Assembly (NCBI GenBank): GCA_965227255.1
Contig: CBDDFS010000007.1
Span: 1-64,000, forward strand
Source: CBDDFS01 sp965227255
GTDB taxonomy: Bacteria > Bacteroidota > Bacteroidia > Flavobacteriales_E > Vicingaceae
Length of the DNA: 64,000 bases
Direction: 5' to 3'
Notes under the pieces: generated by a model
The model's input: only the letters and a program-made list of their open reading frames with translations
The model's database searches: none
What the model was told of the DNA's origin: nothing
Part shown: piece after piece, positions 1 to 9,451 of the stretch
Numbering within the stretch: the stretch's first letter is position 1
Layout: every line of letters begins with the position of its first letter
Position numbers and translations under genes: made by a program

Positions 1-369
1 ATTCATTTCCCTTTTAATCGGTTCACGATATAAGGTAAGTCCCAACTCTTTAGGCAGATAGTCAAATATCCACATGTCGTGATTTCCCGTGAACATGTGA
101 ATCTTGATCCCGGAATCTGATAGCTCAGCCAACTTTCCTAACAGTCTTGTAAAACCTTTAGGAATGGCATGTTTGTATTCAAACCAGAAATCGAAAACAT
201 CACCGATAAGAAAAATCTCTTCGGCATCCTCTTTAATACTATCAAGCCAGCGAACTACTTTTTTTTCTCTTTCGAGGCTTGCTTCATAGGTAGGACTGCC
301 AAGATGAAAATCGGAGGCGAAGTAGACCTTCTTGCCCTCTGGAATATTTAAGGACGGGATGTTCTTCAA
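1..369 (-). CDS. lpxH: UDP-2,3-diacylglucosamine diphosphatase (lipid A synthesis), partial
   Basis: This is the N-terminal part of a calcineurin-like metallophosphoesterase; the C-terminus lies beyond base 1. Reading the minus strand gives YFASDFHLG (metal ligands D and H), then GDVFDFWFEYKH, then GNHDMW. These are the first three metallophosphoesterase motifs, and the DFWFEY version is typical of LpxH. LpxH hydrolyses UDP-2,3-diacylglucosamine to lipid X at the inner membrane. There is no ATG near the expected start. The best start is TTG at 369, with an in-frame stop about 24 bases upstream. The missing ATG may reflect the same base-level errors seen in the adjoining upstream gene. Lipid A genes lpxK, lpxD, lpxC/fabZ and lpxA lie further along the window. 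Confidence 0.85.
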   Translation of the reverse strand, partial: MKNIPSLNIPEGKKVYFASDFHLGSPTYEASLEREKKVVRWLDSIKEDAEEIFLIGDVFDFWFEYKHAIPKGFTRLLGKLAELSDSGIKIHMFTGNHDMWIFDYLPKELGLTLYREPIKREMN

Positions 370-374
370 AATAC

Positions 375-1546
375 TTAATTCAGTACTTCTTCAAGCTTTT
401 GATGAAGAGCCGGACCTCTCAAATTCTTCGCGATCACCTTACCTTCTTCATCAATCAGGACAGCAAATGGAATTCCTTTGATGTCGTATAATTTTTACCA
501 CTGACGAACTCCAGAAACTTTAGATCACTTACTTGTGTCCAATGAAGACCGTCTGTTTTCAATTTGCCTGCAACCATCTGTCTTTAGTCTGATCAAGGCT
601 TACACCAAAATACTTCAAAATCCTCTGTCCTTGAATTTTATTGTAAGCCGCAACCACGTTCGGATTCTCGGCTCGACATGGGCGGCACCCAGCTAGCCCA
701 GAAAATCAATTAATACAAAACTTTTTCCTCTTAAACTTGACAGACTTATTCATTTCCCCATTAGGATTTGGAAGCATGATATCGGGAACTACACTTCCTA
801 CGGCCAGAAAAATCGAGTTTAGCCCACAACTTTGTGGAATTTCCTGATAATAAAATAGAGCTGGAATAATTTTTTACCCAATTCCGCGTCGACCCAGTTT
901 CAATGTCTCTGGGTCTAAATCCGGATTGATCTGTTTCTGCTGCCGCTAGATTGGCAAAAAGATGAAGGATCTTCCATAATGAATTCTTTAGACCACATCA
1001 TCATTTGTTCTCCTGCAAACCCTCATCTCATTTTTGCATTTGCATTTATGAGTTTTTTTTCATTGCCCTGATTTTTGCTGATAAAACCATATTCATGGAA
1101 TCTCTCATATTGAACATGGCATTCATTTTTGATATTCAATACCTGAAGTCTTTTTAGATTCCGGTGAACCTTCGATCGTATAAGGCCACATTTCCCAAAA
1201 TTCCCACTCGGAGTTTAAGTGTGATCTTATCACTTGGATCTATTACGATAAGAATTGCGTGATTATCATCCTGTTTTACTCTGTAAAAAACCGATCTCTT
1301 CCACCACCCACATTTTCGAAGGCATAAACTGCCATCCTCAGCAATAAAAGCCGAATCCACGACATCTACAGCAGTAGGCAACAAATGTTCCAACAAAAAG
1401 AAGTTTTTCCCGCTCCATTCGTTATGTTACCTGATATTATTGCATTTCCATTACCTCCTGAAACTTGATGAAACAGGAAAAAGGCCACGATCATGGCGAA
1501 GATTGCGATGATTGGTTTTCTGACTGACTTAAAATTTCAATTTCAT
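375..1546 (-). pseudogene. DUF4369/AhpC-TSA thioredoxin-like (TlpA-type) gene with many frameshifts
   Basis: Read on the minus strand, this is one ancestral reading frame of about 390 codons broken by many single-base indels, mostly extra bases. It opens with ATG at 1546 and an N-terminal membrane/signal segment (IIAIFAMIVAFFLFHQVSG), interrupted after five codons by an extra T. A DUF4369-like part follows (ISGNITNGAGKT, then FYRVKQDDNHAILIVIDPSD). The redoxin part reads GSVVPDIMLPNPNGEMNK, then FWASWCRPCRAENPNVVAAY once single-base insertions near 697, 706 and 736 are removed. The tail is intact: GIPFAVLIDEEGKVIAKNL, ending at TAA 375-377. Codon meaning survives between the breaks, which favours sequencing or assembly error over an old pseudogene, but a recently decayed gene is possible. 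Intact homologues are periplasmic thiol-disulfide oxidoreductases with a CxxC site (here CRPC). Confidence 0.8.
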
Positions 1547-1634
1547 TTCTTTCGACTTCTTTGACTATAAAAATTTTCCCGCATTTTCTGCGAAGGGGCA
1601 AAAAATATGTATTAATTCTTGTCTGGTTTGTATT

Positions 1635-3023
1635 TTACTCTTTGACAAAGCGCTCAACAAAGGTATCTCCCTTTCCTTCAACCTTGATCAAGTAGATACC
1701 ACTGACCAGGTTGCTTCTAAACGTATACCTCGTAATATTCTTATACTCATCCACCTTCTCGGTGCTTTCTATCAAGCGACCATTTACATCAAATATTTCA
1801 ATTTTGATCACATCTTCGGGTGGATGTACGATATCAAGGTAGGTCTGTGCCGGATTTGGAAAGATTGTTCTGCGCGGCAGCAATTCCGGATGTGTATTTC
1901 CATCAATATCCGAAATATCAAATATGAAAAGTCCCTTTGCACGGTCTGAAACGATGATATAGCCCGATGGCAAATAAGGATAAACACCCCAGGCTCCATC
2001 ATAAGCCGAATAATCTTTCATAGGAGGATCACCAAATGACCGGGTGAACGTCTGATAATGTCCAACCTTTATCGGATCAGAGCCATTCGAAATGTCAAAT
2101 ACCTGAAGTCCTTCATGATAATAGCTCACAAAAAGAAGGGAATCCCGCACGAGCAGATTATGGGCAATGATGGACTCCGGATTCTTACCTGAATTAAAGT
2201 TCTTCACTTTGTCCGGTTCGTCGAAATCATTGATTTTTATCGACATCAGGTCGATGCCATTGGTTTCATGCCCCATGAAATAATATTCTCCATCAACTGA
2301 CGCATAACCGGAATGATTGTATGCCCCTTCACTATAAACTGTCTCTGGCCATAACACCTTAGGTCGGTCGTTTATTATTTCGGAAAAATCAAAAATGATC
2401 AGTCCAGATCGCCCTCTGTTGGCATAAGCGGTGTCATTTTCAACATATATGTCATGGAATTCCTTGTCTTCATCAATTGTAAGAATCAATTCAGGTATAT
2501 AGGAATTGGAAATGTCGTATACCTGCATATCGACTCTTTTTCCAGAACCGGTATCCGGAATAGTAACACCACAGGCATGTAATCTCTCTGTTATACTATC
2601 TATGAATATGTTATGACAATTGATGATCAGCTCGTCTGAATCATAAATTACCGGCAGAGAATCGGGCAAATAATGAAGGTCGACGATTTGAAGAGTTGAA
2701 GGACCCTGATCGCAAACCATGTACAAATATCCATTGTAATCATGGTAATCCCTGTTAACGGCCAGATCGTATGTACCGGGGATGAATTTAACGAGTTCCG
2801 GCTTTCTTACATTTGATATGTTGATGATATATGCTCCATCTCTTGAACCCAAAACGGCATACTCATCCCCATTCTGCTCAAAGCCCCATATTTCATTGTA
2901 GAAATTTTCGAGACCATTCGACTTTTCAAGATCTCTCCATACCATGACAGAATCGATGTTGAAGGACACCTGGGCTTCAGCCCAAAGAGAAAAAAGAAGA
3001 AAAATGAAAAAGAGATACTTCAT
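1635..3023 (-). CDS. secreted choice-of-anchor-B / LVIVD-repeat protein with T9SS sorting domain
   Basis: A 462-residue protein with a signal peptide (KYLFFIFLLFSLWAEAQ). The body is built of beta-propeller-like LVIVD repeats, seen as recurring segments such as AYIINISNVRKPELV, MQVYDISNSYIPEL, LIIFDFSE, LQVFDISNGSDPIKVG and LFIFDISDIDG. This is the pattern of the choice-of-anchor-B family. The last roughly 75 residues form a type A T9SS sorting domain: FPNPAQTYLDI, IEIFDVNGRLIE, then SGIYLIKVEGKGDTFVERFVK. The protein is therefore predicted to cross the outer membrane by T9SS and be released or surface-anchored. Its substrate is unknown. It stands alone, with a TAnnTTTG element just upstream, and ends about 90 bp before the broken redoxin gene. 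Confidence 0.85.
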   Translation of the reverse strand: MKYLFFIFLLFSLWAEAQVSFNIDSVMVWRDLEKSNGLENFYNEIWGFEQNGDEYAVLGSRDGAYIINISNVRKPELVKFIPGTYDLAVNRDYHDYNGYLYMVCDQGPSTLQIVDLHYLPDSLPVIYDSDELIINCHNIFIDSITERLHACGVTIPDTGSGKRVDMQVYDISNSYIPELILTIDEDKEFHDIYVENDTAYANRGRSGLIIFDFSEIINDRPKVLWPETVYSEGAYNHSGYASVDGEYYFMGHETNGIDLMSIKINDFDEPDKVKNFNSGKNPESIIAHNLLVRDSLLFVSYYHEGLQVFDISNGSDPIKVGHYQTFTRSFGDPPMKDYSAYDGAWGVYPYLPSGYIIVSDRAKGLFIFDISDIDGNTHPELLPRRTIFPNPAQTYLDIVHPPEDVIKIEIFDVNGRLIESTEKVDEYKNITRYTFRSNLVSGIYLIKVEGKGDTFVERFVKE

Positions 3024-3031
3024 GAACTATG

Positions 3032-3039
3032 CAAAATTA
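3032..3039 (-). promoter_or_regulatory. putative -7 promoter element (TAATTTTG)
   Basis: On the minus strand TAATTTTG matches the Bacteroidota -7 consensus TAnnTTTG and ends 8 nt before the ATG at 3023. A TTTTG lies 15 nt upstream, closer than the usual 19-21 nt to a -33 box, so the match is partial. Confidence 0.35.
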
Positions 3040-3069
3040 GGCATATTCAACGTTCAAAATGGGATTAAA

Positions 3070-4104
3070 TCAAGTCATTATTTTATCCTCAACACCCAAA
3101 ATTAAGCTTTCTCCATCCTCAATGTCATGTGAAAATGGCAGTATCAATACAGGTAGGTTTTTAAGTTTATCCCCATAATTTCTGAGTTTAACCGCATCTT
3201 TTTCTGTTGTGATTATACAAGCAGAAAACTGATCATTCATTTTCTCATATCTGCCTATTATCCTGTTGATCAATTGATCACTATAATCAACATGATCCTT
3301 TAAGTTGAATTCCTCAACGTGTTCATATTTTGACTTTATAAAAGCTGAAATATTTGAATTATCGGCAATTCCACTGACGAGAAGAGCAGAATCATAATCT
3401 CCGTTAGTTTGGTCCGAATTCATTGAATACAGATTTCCATAGGACTCTTTTGCAAAATACAATTGCTGATAGGCTTTTGGAGAAATCACTTTAGCTATGG
3501 CATTCTGATCAAATTTGGATACTTCGTTTGGACACTTCGTCATTACAATAAAATCAGCTCTTTTGACACCACTTCTGGATTCCCTTAAATTGCCGGCAGG
3601 AAGAACAAAGTCGGAATAATAGGGCTTTTTGAATGTTGTAAGAAGAATATATATATGAGCTTTTACCCTTCTATGTTGAAAGGCGTCATCCAGGATGATA
3701 AGGTCAATCTCCTTCTTTTCTTCTTCAATTTTTTGAATTGCCTCTGCTCTATTTTCACACACCGCTACAATTAATCCCGGAAATTTCTTCTTGATCTGCA
3801 ATGATTCATCACCACTTTCAGAAGCATCAGAATTCACCTCAACCCATCGGAAACCAGAAGATTTTCTTCCATAACCCCTGCTAACTACAGCAATATTTCG
3901 CTTGTCTTTGAAGGACTCGATCAGGAATTCGGAAAATGGAGTCTTCCCCGTGCCTCCTGTACTCAGATTGCCCACAGATATTGTCTTTATTCTTGGAGTG
4001 TAAGACTTCAGCCAATTCGCGTCGTAGGCCAAATTTCTGATTCTCATAACGAGTCCGTATAGAATTGAAAATGGGAATAGAGCCAAACGTAGGATGCGGA
4101 TCAA
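3070..4104 (-). CDS. lpxK: tetraacyldisaccharide 4'-kinase
   Basis: LpxK phosphorylates the 4' position of the lipid A disaccharide at the cytoplasmic face of the inner membrane. At 344 residues it has the family length. The N-terminus has a hydrophobic membrane-associating stretch (residues 5-21), followed by the LpxK-type P-loop GNLSTGGTGKTP at residues 45-56. Other family segments are VVSRGYGRKS, LIILDDAFQHRRV (the conserved DDxxQHRR block) and a late TTEKDAVKL. The start is TTG at 4104; no in-frame ATG is nearby. It is divergent from the Nif3-like gene, with a gap of about 50 bp, and is unlinked to the other lpx genes here. Confidence 0.93.
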   Translation of the reverse strand: MIRILRLALFPFSILYGLVMRIRNLAYDANWLKSYTPRIKTISVGNLSTGGTGKTPFSEFLIESFKDKRNIAVVSRGYGRKSSGFRWVEVNSDASESGDESLQIKKKFPGLIVAVCENRAEAIQKIEEEKKEIDLIILDDAFQHRRVKAHIYILLTTFKKPYYSDFVLPAGNLRESRSGVKRADFIVMTKCPNEVSKFDQNAIAKVISPKAYQQLYFAKESYGNLYSMNSDQTNGDYDSALLVSGIADNSNISAFIKSKYEHVEEFNLKDHVDYSDQLINRIIGRYEKMNDQFSACIITTEKDAVKLRNYGDKLKNLPVLILPFSHDIEDGESLILGVEDKIMT

Positions 4105-4157
4105 ATCAATGAATTTATAAGCTAAATTAGCACATTAGCATTAAACGAATTATTGGA

Positions 4158-5255
4158 ATGACAAGTATAAATCAGGTAATAGAGAAGCTTGAAGACTTTG
4201 CTCCACCTGAATTACAGGAATCTTATGACAACAGTGGTCTGATTACCGGTGACCGATCTCAGGAAATTACCGGTATCATGATCTGCCTTGACTGCACCGA
4301 AGAGGTCGTTGATGAAGCCATCGAAAAAAACTGTAACCTCATCATTTCACATCATCCAATATTATTTAGTGGCATTAAATCTTTAACAGGAAAGAATTAC
4401 GTTGAGCGGACTATTATCAAGGCCATAAAGAATGACATCGCTATCTATGCCAGCCATACCAATCTTGATAGTGTTGAGGGAGGTGTCAATTCAAAAATCG
4501 CTGAGAAGCTTTCGCTTAAAAATGTGAAAGTATTGAGTCCGGTCAAGGACAGCCTCAGAAAACTAGTAACGTTCTGCCCGGTTAAACATGCTGAAGAGGT
4601 AAGAAAAGCCATTTTTAATGCAGGAGCCGGTCACATTGGAAATTATGATCACTGTAGTTTCAATGTAAGTGGAACGGGCACATTCAGAGGTGATGAAAAT
4701 AGTGATCCCTTTGTTGGAAAAAAAAATGAAGATCATTCTGAACAAGAGGAAAGAATTGAAACCATCTATCCAAAACATCTTGAAAAAAACATCCTCAAAG
4801 CACTTTTGGATGCCCATCCATACGAGGAAGTAGCCTATGACCTTTATCCTCTGCAAAATCAGAATACCCGGATAGGAATCGGAATGGTAGGAGAACTAGA
4901 GAAAGAAACAGGGCTCGACAACTTTCTTCAGAATTTGAAAAGAACCTTTAACACAGGCTCCATCAGACATACCAGAGATCTGGGTAATTCTGTCAAGAAA
5001 GTAGCTCTGTGCGGAGGATCTGGTAGTTTTCTGATACCTAATGCCATTGCTTCAGGCGCTGATATTTTCGTTACCGCCGACTTGAAATACCACCAGTTTT
5101 TCGATGCCGACAACAAAATTATTCTGGCTGATATCGGACACTTTGAAAGTGAACAGTTTACAGTAGAGGTAATAGCTGACATTCTTAATGAAAATTTTAA
5201 TACTTTTGCGACCTATTTTTCAAGCGTTATCACGAATCCAATAAATTACTTCTGA
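4158..5255 (+). CDS. Nif3-like dinuclear metal centre hexameric protein
   Basis: A 365-residue NIF3/YqfO-family protein (long form). It has the metal-binding block IISHHPILF (H65, H66), a second block ASHTNLDS (H100, D104), and the C-terminal ADIGHFESEQF that completes the dinuclear metal site. Between the two halves is the YqfO-type insert, marked by PYEEVAYDLYPL. The family forms toroidal hexamers. It was once annotated as GTP cyclohydrolase I type 2, and its real substrate is unclear. The stop is separated by a single base from the next gene's ATG, so the two genes are almost certainly co-transcribed. In Bacteroidota this gene is commonly followed by the zinc-ribbon gene, as here. Confidence 0.92.
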   Translation: MTSINQVIEKLEDFAPPELQESYDNSGLITGDRSQEITGIMICLDCTEEVVDEAIEKNCNLIISHHPILFSGIKSLTGKNYVERTIIKAIKNDIAIYASHTNLDSVEGGVNSKIAEKLSLKNVKVLSPVKDSLRKLVTFCPVKHAEEVRKAIFNAGAGHIGNYDHCSFNVSGTGTFRGDENSDPFVGKKNEDHSEQEERIETIYPKHLEKNILKALLDAHPYEEVAYDLYPLQNQNTRIGIGMVGELEKETGLDNFLQNLKRTFNTGSIRHTRDLGNSVKKVALCGGSGSFLIPNAIASGADIFVTADLKYHQFFDADNKIILADIGHFESEQFTVEVIADILNENFNTFATYFSSVITNPINYF

Positions 5256-5256
5256 C

Positions 5257-6024
5257 ATGGCAAAGAAAGCTGCGGCAAAAGAAAGCACAGTAGAAGAGAA
5301 ACTAAGAGCCCTCTACGCATTACAGAAAATTGATTCTCAAATTGTTAAAATTCAGACCATTAGGGGAGAACTTCCGCTTGAGGTTCAGGATCTTGAGGAT
5401 GAAATCGTGGGACTTGAAACAAGAATCTCGAATCTTAGTGACGAGTTGAAAGAACTTGAAGACAGTATTGCCGAGAAAAAGAATTTGATGAGTGATGCGA
5501 AAGCAATGATCAAGAAATATGAAGGTCAGCAAATGAACGTTAGAAACAACCGTGAATTTGATGCCATTTCAAAAGAGATAGAATATCAAAATCTTGAGAT
5601 TCAATTAGCTGAGAAAAGGATCAAAGAAGCTCAGGCCGGTATTGAAAACAAGCAAGAAGTTATCAAGGAGTCGAAAGACAACCTGAAGGAAAGAAAAAAG
5701 GATCTTGATCACAAGAAAGCTGAACTTGATGAGATTACTCAGGAAACTCAGAAAGAAGAAGAAGACTTGATCAAGAAGTCAGAGAAGGCAGCTAAAATTA
5801 TCGACGAGAGATTAGTAGCAGCTTATCTTCGAATCAGAAACAATGCCAGAAATGGATTGGGTGTTGTTGCTGTTGAAAGAGATTCCTGTGGTGGTTGTTT
5901 TAACAAAATTCCACCTCAGCGTCAGATGGACATCAAGAGTCACAAAAAGATCATCGTTTGTGAGCATTGTGGAAGAATCCTGGTAGACAATGCCATTGAT
6001 CAGGAAGCTACAGTTGAGAGCTGA
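5257..6024 (+). CDS. coiled-coil protein with C-terminal C4 zinc ribbon (CT398 type)
   Basis: A 255-residue protein. Residues 10-190 are strongly charged heptad-like helices (for example ELKELEDSIAEKK and EIQLAEKRIKEAQ), predicted to form an antiparallel coiled-coil hairpin. The C-terminus is a C4 zinc ribbon, with cysteines at 211, 214, 235 and 238 in CxxC-x20-CxxC spacing. This matches the DUF164/CT398 family, whose role is not well defined; links to nucleic-acid binding or secretion regulation have been proposed in other phyla. It follows the Nif3-like gene by one base and ends just before a strong hairpin terminator, so the two genes form a two-gene operon. Confidence 0.88.
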   Translation: MAKKAAAKESTVEEKLRALYALQKIDSQIVKIQTIRGELPLEVQDLEDEIVGLETRISNLSDELKELEDSIAEKKNLMSDAKAMIKKYEGQQMNVRNNREFDAISKEIEYQNLEIQLAEKRIKEAQAGIENKQEVIKESKDNLKERKKDLDHKKAELDEITQETQKEEEDLIKKSEKAAKIIDERLVAAYLRIRNNARNGLGVVAVERDSCGGCFNKIPPQRQMDIKSHKKIIVCEHCGRILVDNAIDQEATVES

Positions 6025-6045
6025 GAATAAAAAACTTAATTGAAG

Positions 6046-6073
6046 AAGGGCTTGTTTTGCAAGCCCTTTTTTT
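6046..6073. terminator. Rho-independent terminator, probably bidirectional
   Basis: A 9-bp perfect stem (AAGGGCTTG / CAAGCCCTT) with a 5-nt loop is followed by a T-run on the plus strand. It lies between the zinc-ribbon gene and the convergent 897-residue gene. The A-rich left flank would serve as a U-tract on the minus strand. Confidence 0.85.
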
Positions 6074-8765
6074 ATTTCAAATTATAAACTACCAGCTTAT
6101 TCCCTGAGCCCACAAGAAGGTTAAATCGACCATCCTTGTTTATATCGGTAATGGTAAAGGCTGTATTTCCTTTCAGCGGGAAATTACTGTCGAGACCACC
6201 GGCATCACGATAGAGGTAAACTTGTCCGGATTCTTGATCTGTGAAACCAATTTTGCCATAACCGCTTTGGAAGCGATACATATTGAGGAATTGAGGGTCA
6301 TTGCCTTCCAGCTCAACTTCGAATAGTTTTTCCTTAGCATGCGTATACACCATTAGCTTATTTGAATCCAACAGGATGTAGTCACTCTTTTGATCATTAT
6401 TCACGTCATCGTAAAGGAACTTGTGGTTATCTGAGATCATATCCAGATTCACGATTTCTTTTTCGCCATTGAATCGAAGCTTCACGAAGTTGCCGGATTC
6501 ATCCGTTGTAACGAACTTGCATTGGTTGATATCGTTGCTCAATTCAAGAACATAATCCTTTTGGTTAAAGGTGGGAAGTGTCTCTGAAATATTCAGCCTT
6601 TCCTCTCCCCTTCGGTTCAATACATAGGGTCGACCTTCTTCACCCACCATTACGATGTAGTCCTTGTTATTTAGAAGGAAGTAGTTTATCGGATAAGAGA
6701 TCTCATCTCCTGATTTGTAACTCCAACCTTTGATCTTTTTCCCAAAGCGGTCAAAATTCAATACCTCGCCTCCTCTTATTCCAATCAGTATCCTGTATTC
6801 TCTGTTTTTCTCGTAATCTATAACCTTCAAATTACTGGTAGCCAATGCGGGAAGTTGTACAGGGAAATTTTCAACATCCCTTCCCTTTCTATCGAGAAGA
6901 TAGATCGAAGACTCACCACTGAAGAGCATTTGCAACTTATTGTTCTTATAAACATCGATCTGGAATACTTCACCTCTGATTCTCTCCTTCATTTGTCGTT
7001 TCCAGATCACATTTCCTTTATTGTCAATCAGGTAAATTTTATTCGCAGCATCCTGAACCAGGATTTCTCTTGCATTTGTATAGTGATTGTAAACAATAGC
7101 AGGCTTCATCACCATGTGAGTATCCAAGGCTAGTTCCCAAAGTGTTTTCCCTTGAGACCTTTGTTGTGGATTGAAATTCATTGCCATATGCTGGTAAAAG
7201 AGATTCTTTTTCCCATCCTTAAACTGAATACCCAATTGCTCAAATTTCTTGGTGAAGGTTGGATTTTCATTTATAAAAGCTAGACTTTCATCGTCAAGAA
7301 GGTCCTGATAAACTTCCTGTCCATTTATTAAATGGACATAAACGTATACATTGGATTGGTCTGAAAGATTGCTGGCGAAGCTTGCATAGGACTCACTTTT
7401 CTTCAGCGTATTGGCCGACAAGTAATCTTTTCGCATTTTGACCAAAAGATCACTGTTAGAAGATAGCAATAAGTATTTATCCAGAATTAAATAAAAGGGC
7501 TGTTCGATTCCCTTGAAGAGATTGATTTCAAATCCATCAAAGAAATCACCATCGACGATCAGAGTTGTGAGATCTTCGACTTCCTTATATTGAATATCGG
7601 CCAGGTCATCCAAGACAGATTGGGTGCGACGAATATCTTTTAGCCTGAAAAAGGCCACTTTAGAATCTTCGGCTTCGAGCTCCGGATGGTTGAGATAAAT
7701 GAGTCCGAACTCATTACTCACCCATTGCTCGAATTCATTCTCAAGGTCGAAACCGTATACCTGTTTGTACTTTTCAACCTTGTTTTTGTAAGCATCTGCT
7801 TTGCCTATTTTTTTGAAATACTCTCGCTTTGTTTTGCAGTATTGTTGGTAATTGCTCACACCAAAATGGAAAAATAGTCTGGCATCTTCGGGGATGATCT
7901 CAATGACATCAACGTCTTGTGATTTCTGTTTATCAAACAAGGACAAGAAAGAAGTTTCAGAAGAATTCGAAAATCCATTCAGTAATATCAGATCTGGATG
8001 GACCGTGGCGTCAAGGGCTGTCCAATCTGTCCATAGGACATCTGATTGAGCCAATTCGGCAATATCAAGTCCGAGAAGTTTCAAACTCCCTACATCCTGA
8101 TAATTCAAAAAGAAATTCCAGTCGGCAAAACTGCCAGACGTCTTTTCAACATTCCTGAAATTCTTATTGGTGTATAACGATTCATCACCGTTCAATGTTC
8201 TGATGGCATCTTCCACAATATTTGGACTGAAACTCGCCAATAAGAGACCTTTATGCGTTGAGAAGTACACTGTTCCAAATAAGTCATCAGAAAAATCGCC
8301 CTTGATTATCTCGACATTTTCAAACTTTGCATATAACTCTGTTGCCTTGCAATATTCGTCGAACCAGTTTCTGAAGTCACCTTTATTCAAACCTTCAACA
8401 GGGATTATAATACAATGGTCAAAGTCTTTTCCGGAAGGAAGAAATGAAACATACCATTTGAGTTCTTCGGCATTTTCCGACGACCAGGCATTTGTTCGAA
8501 TCAGGGAATCAAGAGCCCTTATTTTAAGACCGAATTGATTTACATCCTGATCCAGACTCAATTCCTGCCACATCAAATTATTCATGAGCAGATTGTCGAA
8601 TGTTCTGGTGTAATCATTGACTGTCAATACAGCCGATGTGCTCAACGGCATGGCTCTATATGGAGAGGCCAAATCGGGGTCCCTGTTCAGGTTCAAATAA
8701 CCCCAAACCGATGCGGATATTACTATCAGAACAAGAACAGCCAGAAATATGGTTCGCCGGATCAT
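6072..8765 (-). CDS. large membrane-anchored DUF3352-like protein with C-terminal propeller
   Basis: An 897-residue protein with one N-terminal membrane segment (IFLAVLVLIVISASVWGYL), so most of it is predicted to be periplasmic. The first roughly 530 residues (RAMPLSTSAVLTVND, then repeated 'FxGxExP' and YVYVHLING-like strands) resemble DUF3352. From about residue 560 it becomes a beta-propeller of PQQ/WD-like blades: KIYLIDNKGNVIWKR, IYLLDRKGRDVENFP, VLNFDRFGKKIKGW, YVLNRRGEERLNI and FTITDINKDGRFNLLVGSG. The last is also an FG-GAP/VCBS-like signature. This architecture is widespread but uncharacterised in Bacteroidota. It is a single-gene unit with its own TAnnTTTG element and converges on the terminator shared with the zinc-ribbon gene. 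Confidence 0.8.
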   Translation of the reverse strand: MIRRTIFLAVLVLIVISASVWGYLNLNRDPDLASPYRAMPLSTSAVLTVNDYTRTFDNLLMNNLMWQELSLDQDVNQFGLKIRALDSLIRTNAWSSENAEELKWYVSFLPSGKDFDHCIIIPVEGLNKGDFRNWFDEYCKATELYAKFENVEIIKGDFSDDLFGTVYFSTHKGLLLASFSPNIVEDAIRTLNGDESLYTNKNFRNVEKTSGSFADWNFFLNYQDVGSLKLLGLDIAELAQSDVLWTDWTALDATVHPDLILLNGFSNSSETSFLSLFDKQKSQDVDVIEIIPEDARLFFHFGVSNYQQYCKTKREYFKKIGKADAYKNKVEKYKQVYGFDLENEFEQWVSNEFGLIYLNHPELEAEDSKVAFFRLKDIRRTQSVLDDLADIQYKEVEDLTTLIVDGDFFDGFEINLFKGIEQPFYLILDKYLLLSSNSDLLVKMRKDYLSANTLKKSESYASFASNLSDQSNVYVYVHLINGQEVYQDLLDDESLAFINENPTFTKKFEQLGIQFKDGKKNLFYQHMAMNFNPQQRSQGKTLWELALDTHMVMKPAIVYNHYTNAREILVQDAANKIYLIDNKGNVIWKRQMKERIRGEVFQIDVYKNNKLQMLFSGESSIYLLDRKGRDVENFPVQLPALATSNLKVIDYEKNREYRILIGIRGGEVLNFDRFGKKIKGWSYKSGDEISYPINYFLLNNKDYIVMVGEEGRPYVLNRRGEERLNISETLPTFNQKDYVLELSNDINQCKFVTTDESGNFVKLRFNGEKEIVNLDMISDNHKFLYDDVNNDQKSDYILLDSNKLMVYTHAKEKLFEVELEGNDPQFLNMYRFQSGYGKIGFTDQESGQVYLYRDAGGLDSNFPLKGNTAFTITDINKDGRFNLLVGSGNKLVVYNLK

Positions 8766-8776
8766 AACTCGATTAT

Positions 8777-8784
8777 CAAATGTA
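8777..8784 (-). promoter_or_regulatory. putative -7 promoter element (TACATTTG)
   Basis: TACATTTG on the minus strand is a perfect TAnnTTTG, 11 nt before the ATG at 8765. No clear TTG -33 element lies at the expected spacing. Confidence 0.4.
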
Positions 8785-8845
8785 GATTCAATTTATCGGT
8801 TATAATTCAGGAAGTTGTAGAAGAATTAACAGTATGACGTTAATT

Positions 8846-9442
8846 TCAGAAAAGTTGAAGTTGCGGATCCACCAATTTGAATGATTTTCGATGAAGCGGA
8901 CTGGGCCCATGCTCAACTATGGCCTGTCGATGAGCCTTCGTAGGATAGCCCATATTTGAATTCCATCCATAAACAGGATATTTTGAATGATAATCATTCA
9001 TGATATCATCCCTGTATGTTTTGGCAATTACAGAAGCCGCCGCTATACTCATCCACTTGCCATCACCCTTGACAAAACACTGATGCGGAATCCCTTCATA
9101 ATCCTTGAAGCGATTGCCATCAATTAAGAGAAAATCGGGTTTGGTTGACAAATCCTTTACGGCTCTATGCATAGCCTCAACACTGGCCCATAAAATGTTC
9201 AATTCGTCAATCTCTTCATTGTCAACAACTGAATAAGACCAGGAAATAGCTTCTTTTTCAATTTGAATCCTCAATTCTTCTCTTTTCTTCAGAGATAATT
9301 GCTTCGAATCATTCAGGTCTCTACTCTTGAAGTCGGGAGGCAAGATAACCGAAGCAGCAACTACCGGACCGGCGAGACAGCCTCTTCCCGCTTCATCACA
9401 ACCGGCTTCCATTTCATACTTGTATCTAAGTTTCAAGGCCAT
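8846..9442 (-). CDS. rnhB: ribonuclease HII
   Basis: RNase HII cleaves the RNA strand of RNA-DNA hybrids and removes single misincorporated ribonucleotides. The 198-residue protein has the invariant GCDEAGRG motif (catalytic D16, E17), the LLIDGNRF block (third acidic residue), and AAASVIAKTYRD, which carries the fourth metal ligand. It lacks the long N-terminal domain of Bacillus RNase HII, so it has the compact proteobacterial-type length. The start is ATG at 9442. It lies 9 nt downstream of the glycosyltransferase gene, probably as part of the same transcript. Confidence 0.95.
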   Translation of the reverse strand: MALKLRYKYEMEAGCDEAGRGCLAGPVVAASVILPPDFKSRDLNDSKQLSLKKREELRIQIEKEAISWSYSVVDNEEIDELNILWASVEAMHRAVKDLSTKPDFLLIDGNRFKDYEGIPHQCFVKGDGKWMSIAAASVIAKTYRDDIMNDYHSKYPVYGWNSNMGYPTKAHRQAIVEHGPSPLHRKSFKLVDPQLQLF

Positions 9443-9451
9443 TTAACACTT

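Noticed and set aside
1154..1396. 80-residue open frame on the minus strand beginning LEHLLPTAVDVVDSAFIAEDG
   Set aside because: It is only the unbroken middle piece of the frameshifted DUF4369/redoxin gene, not a separate gene.
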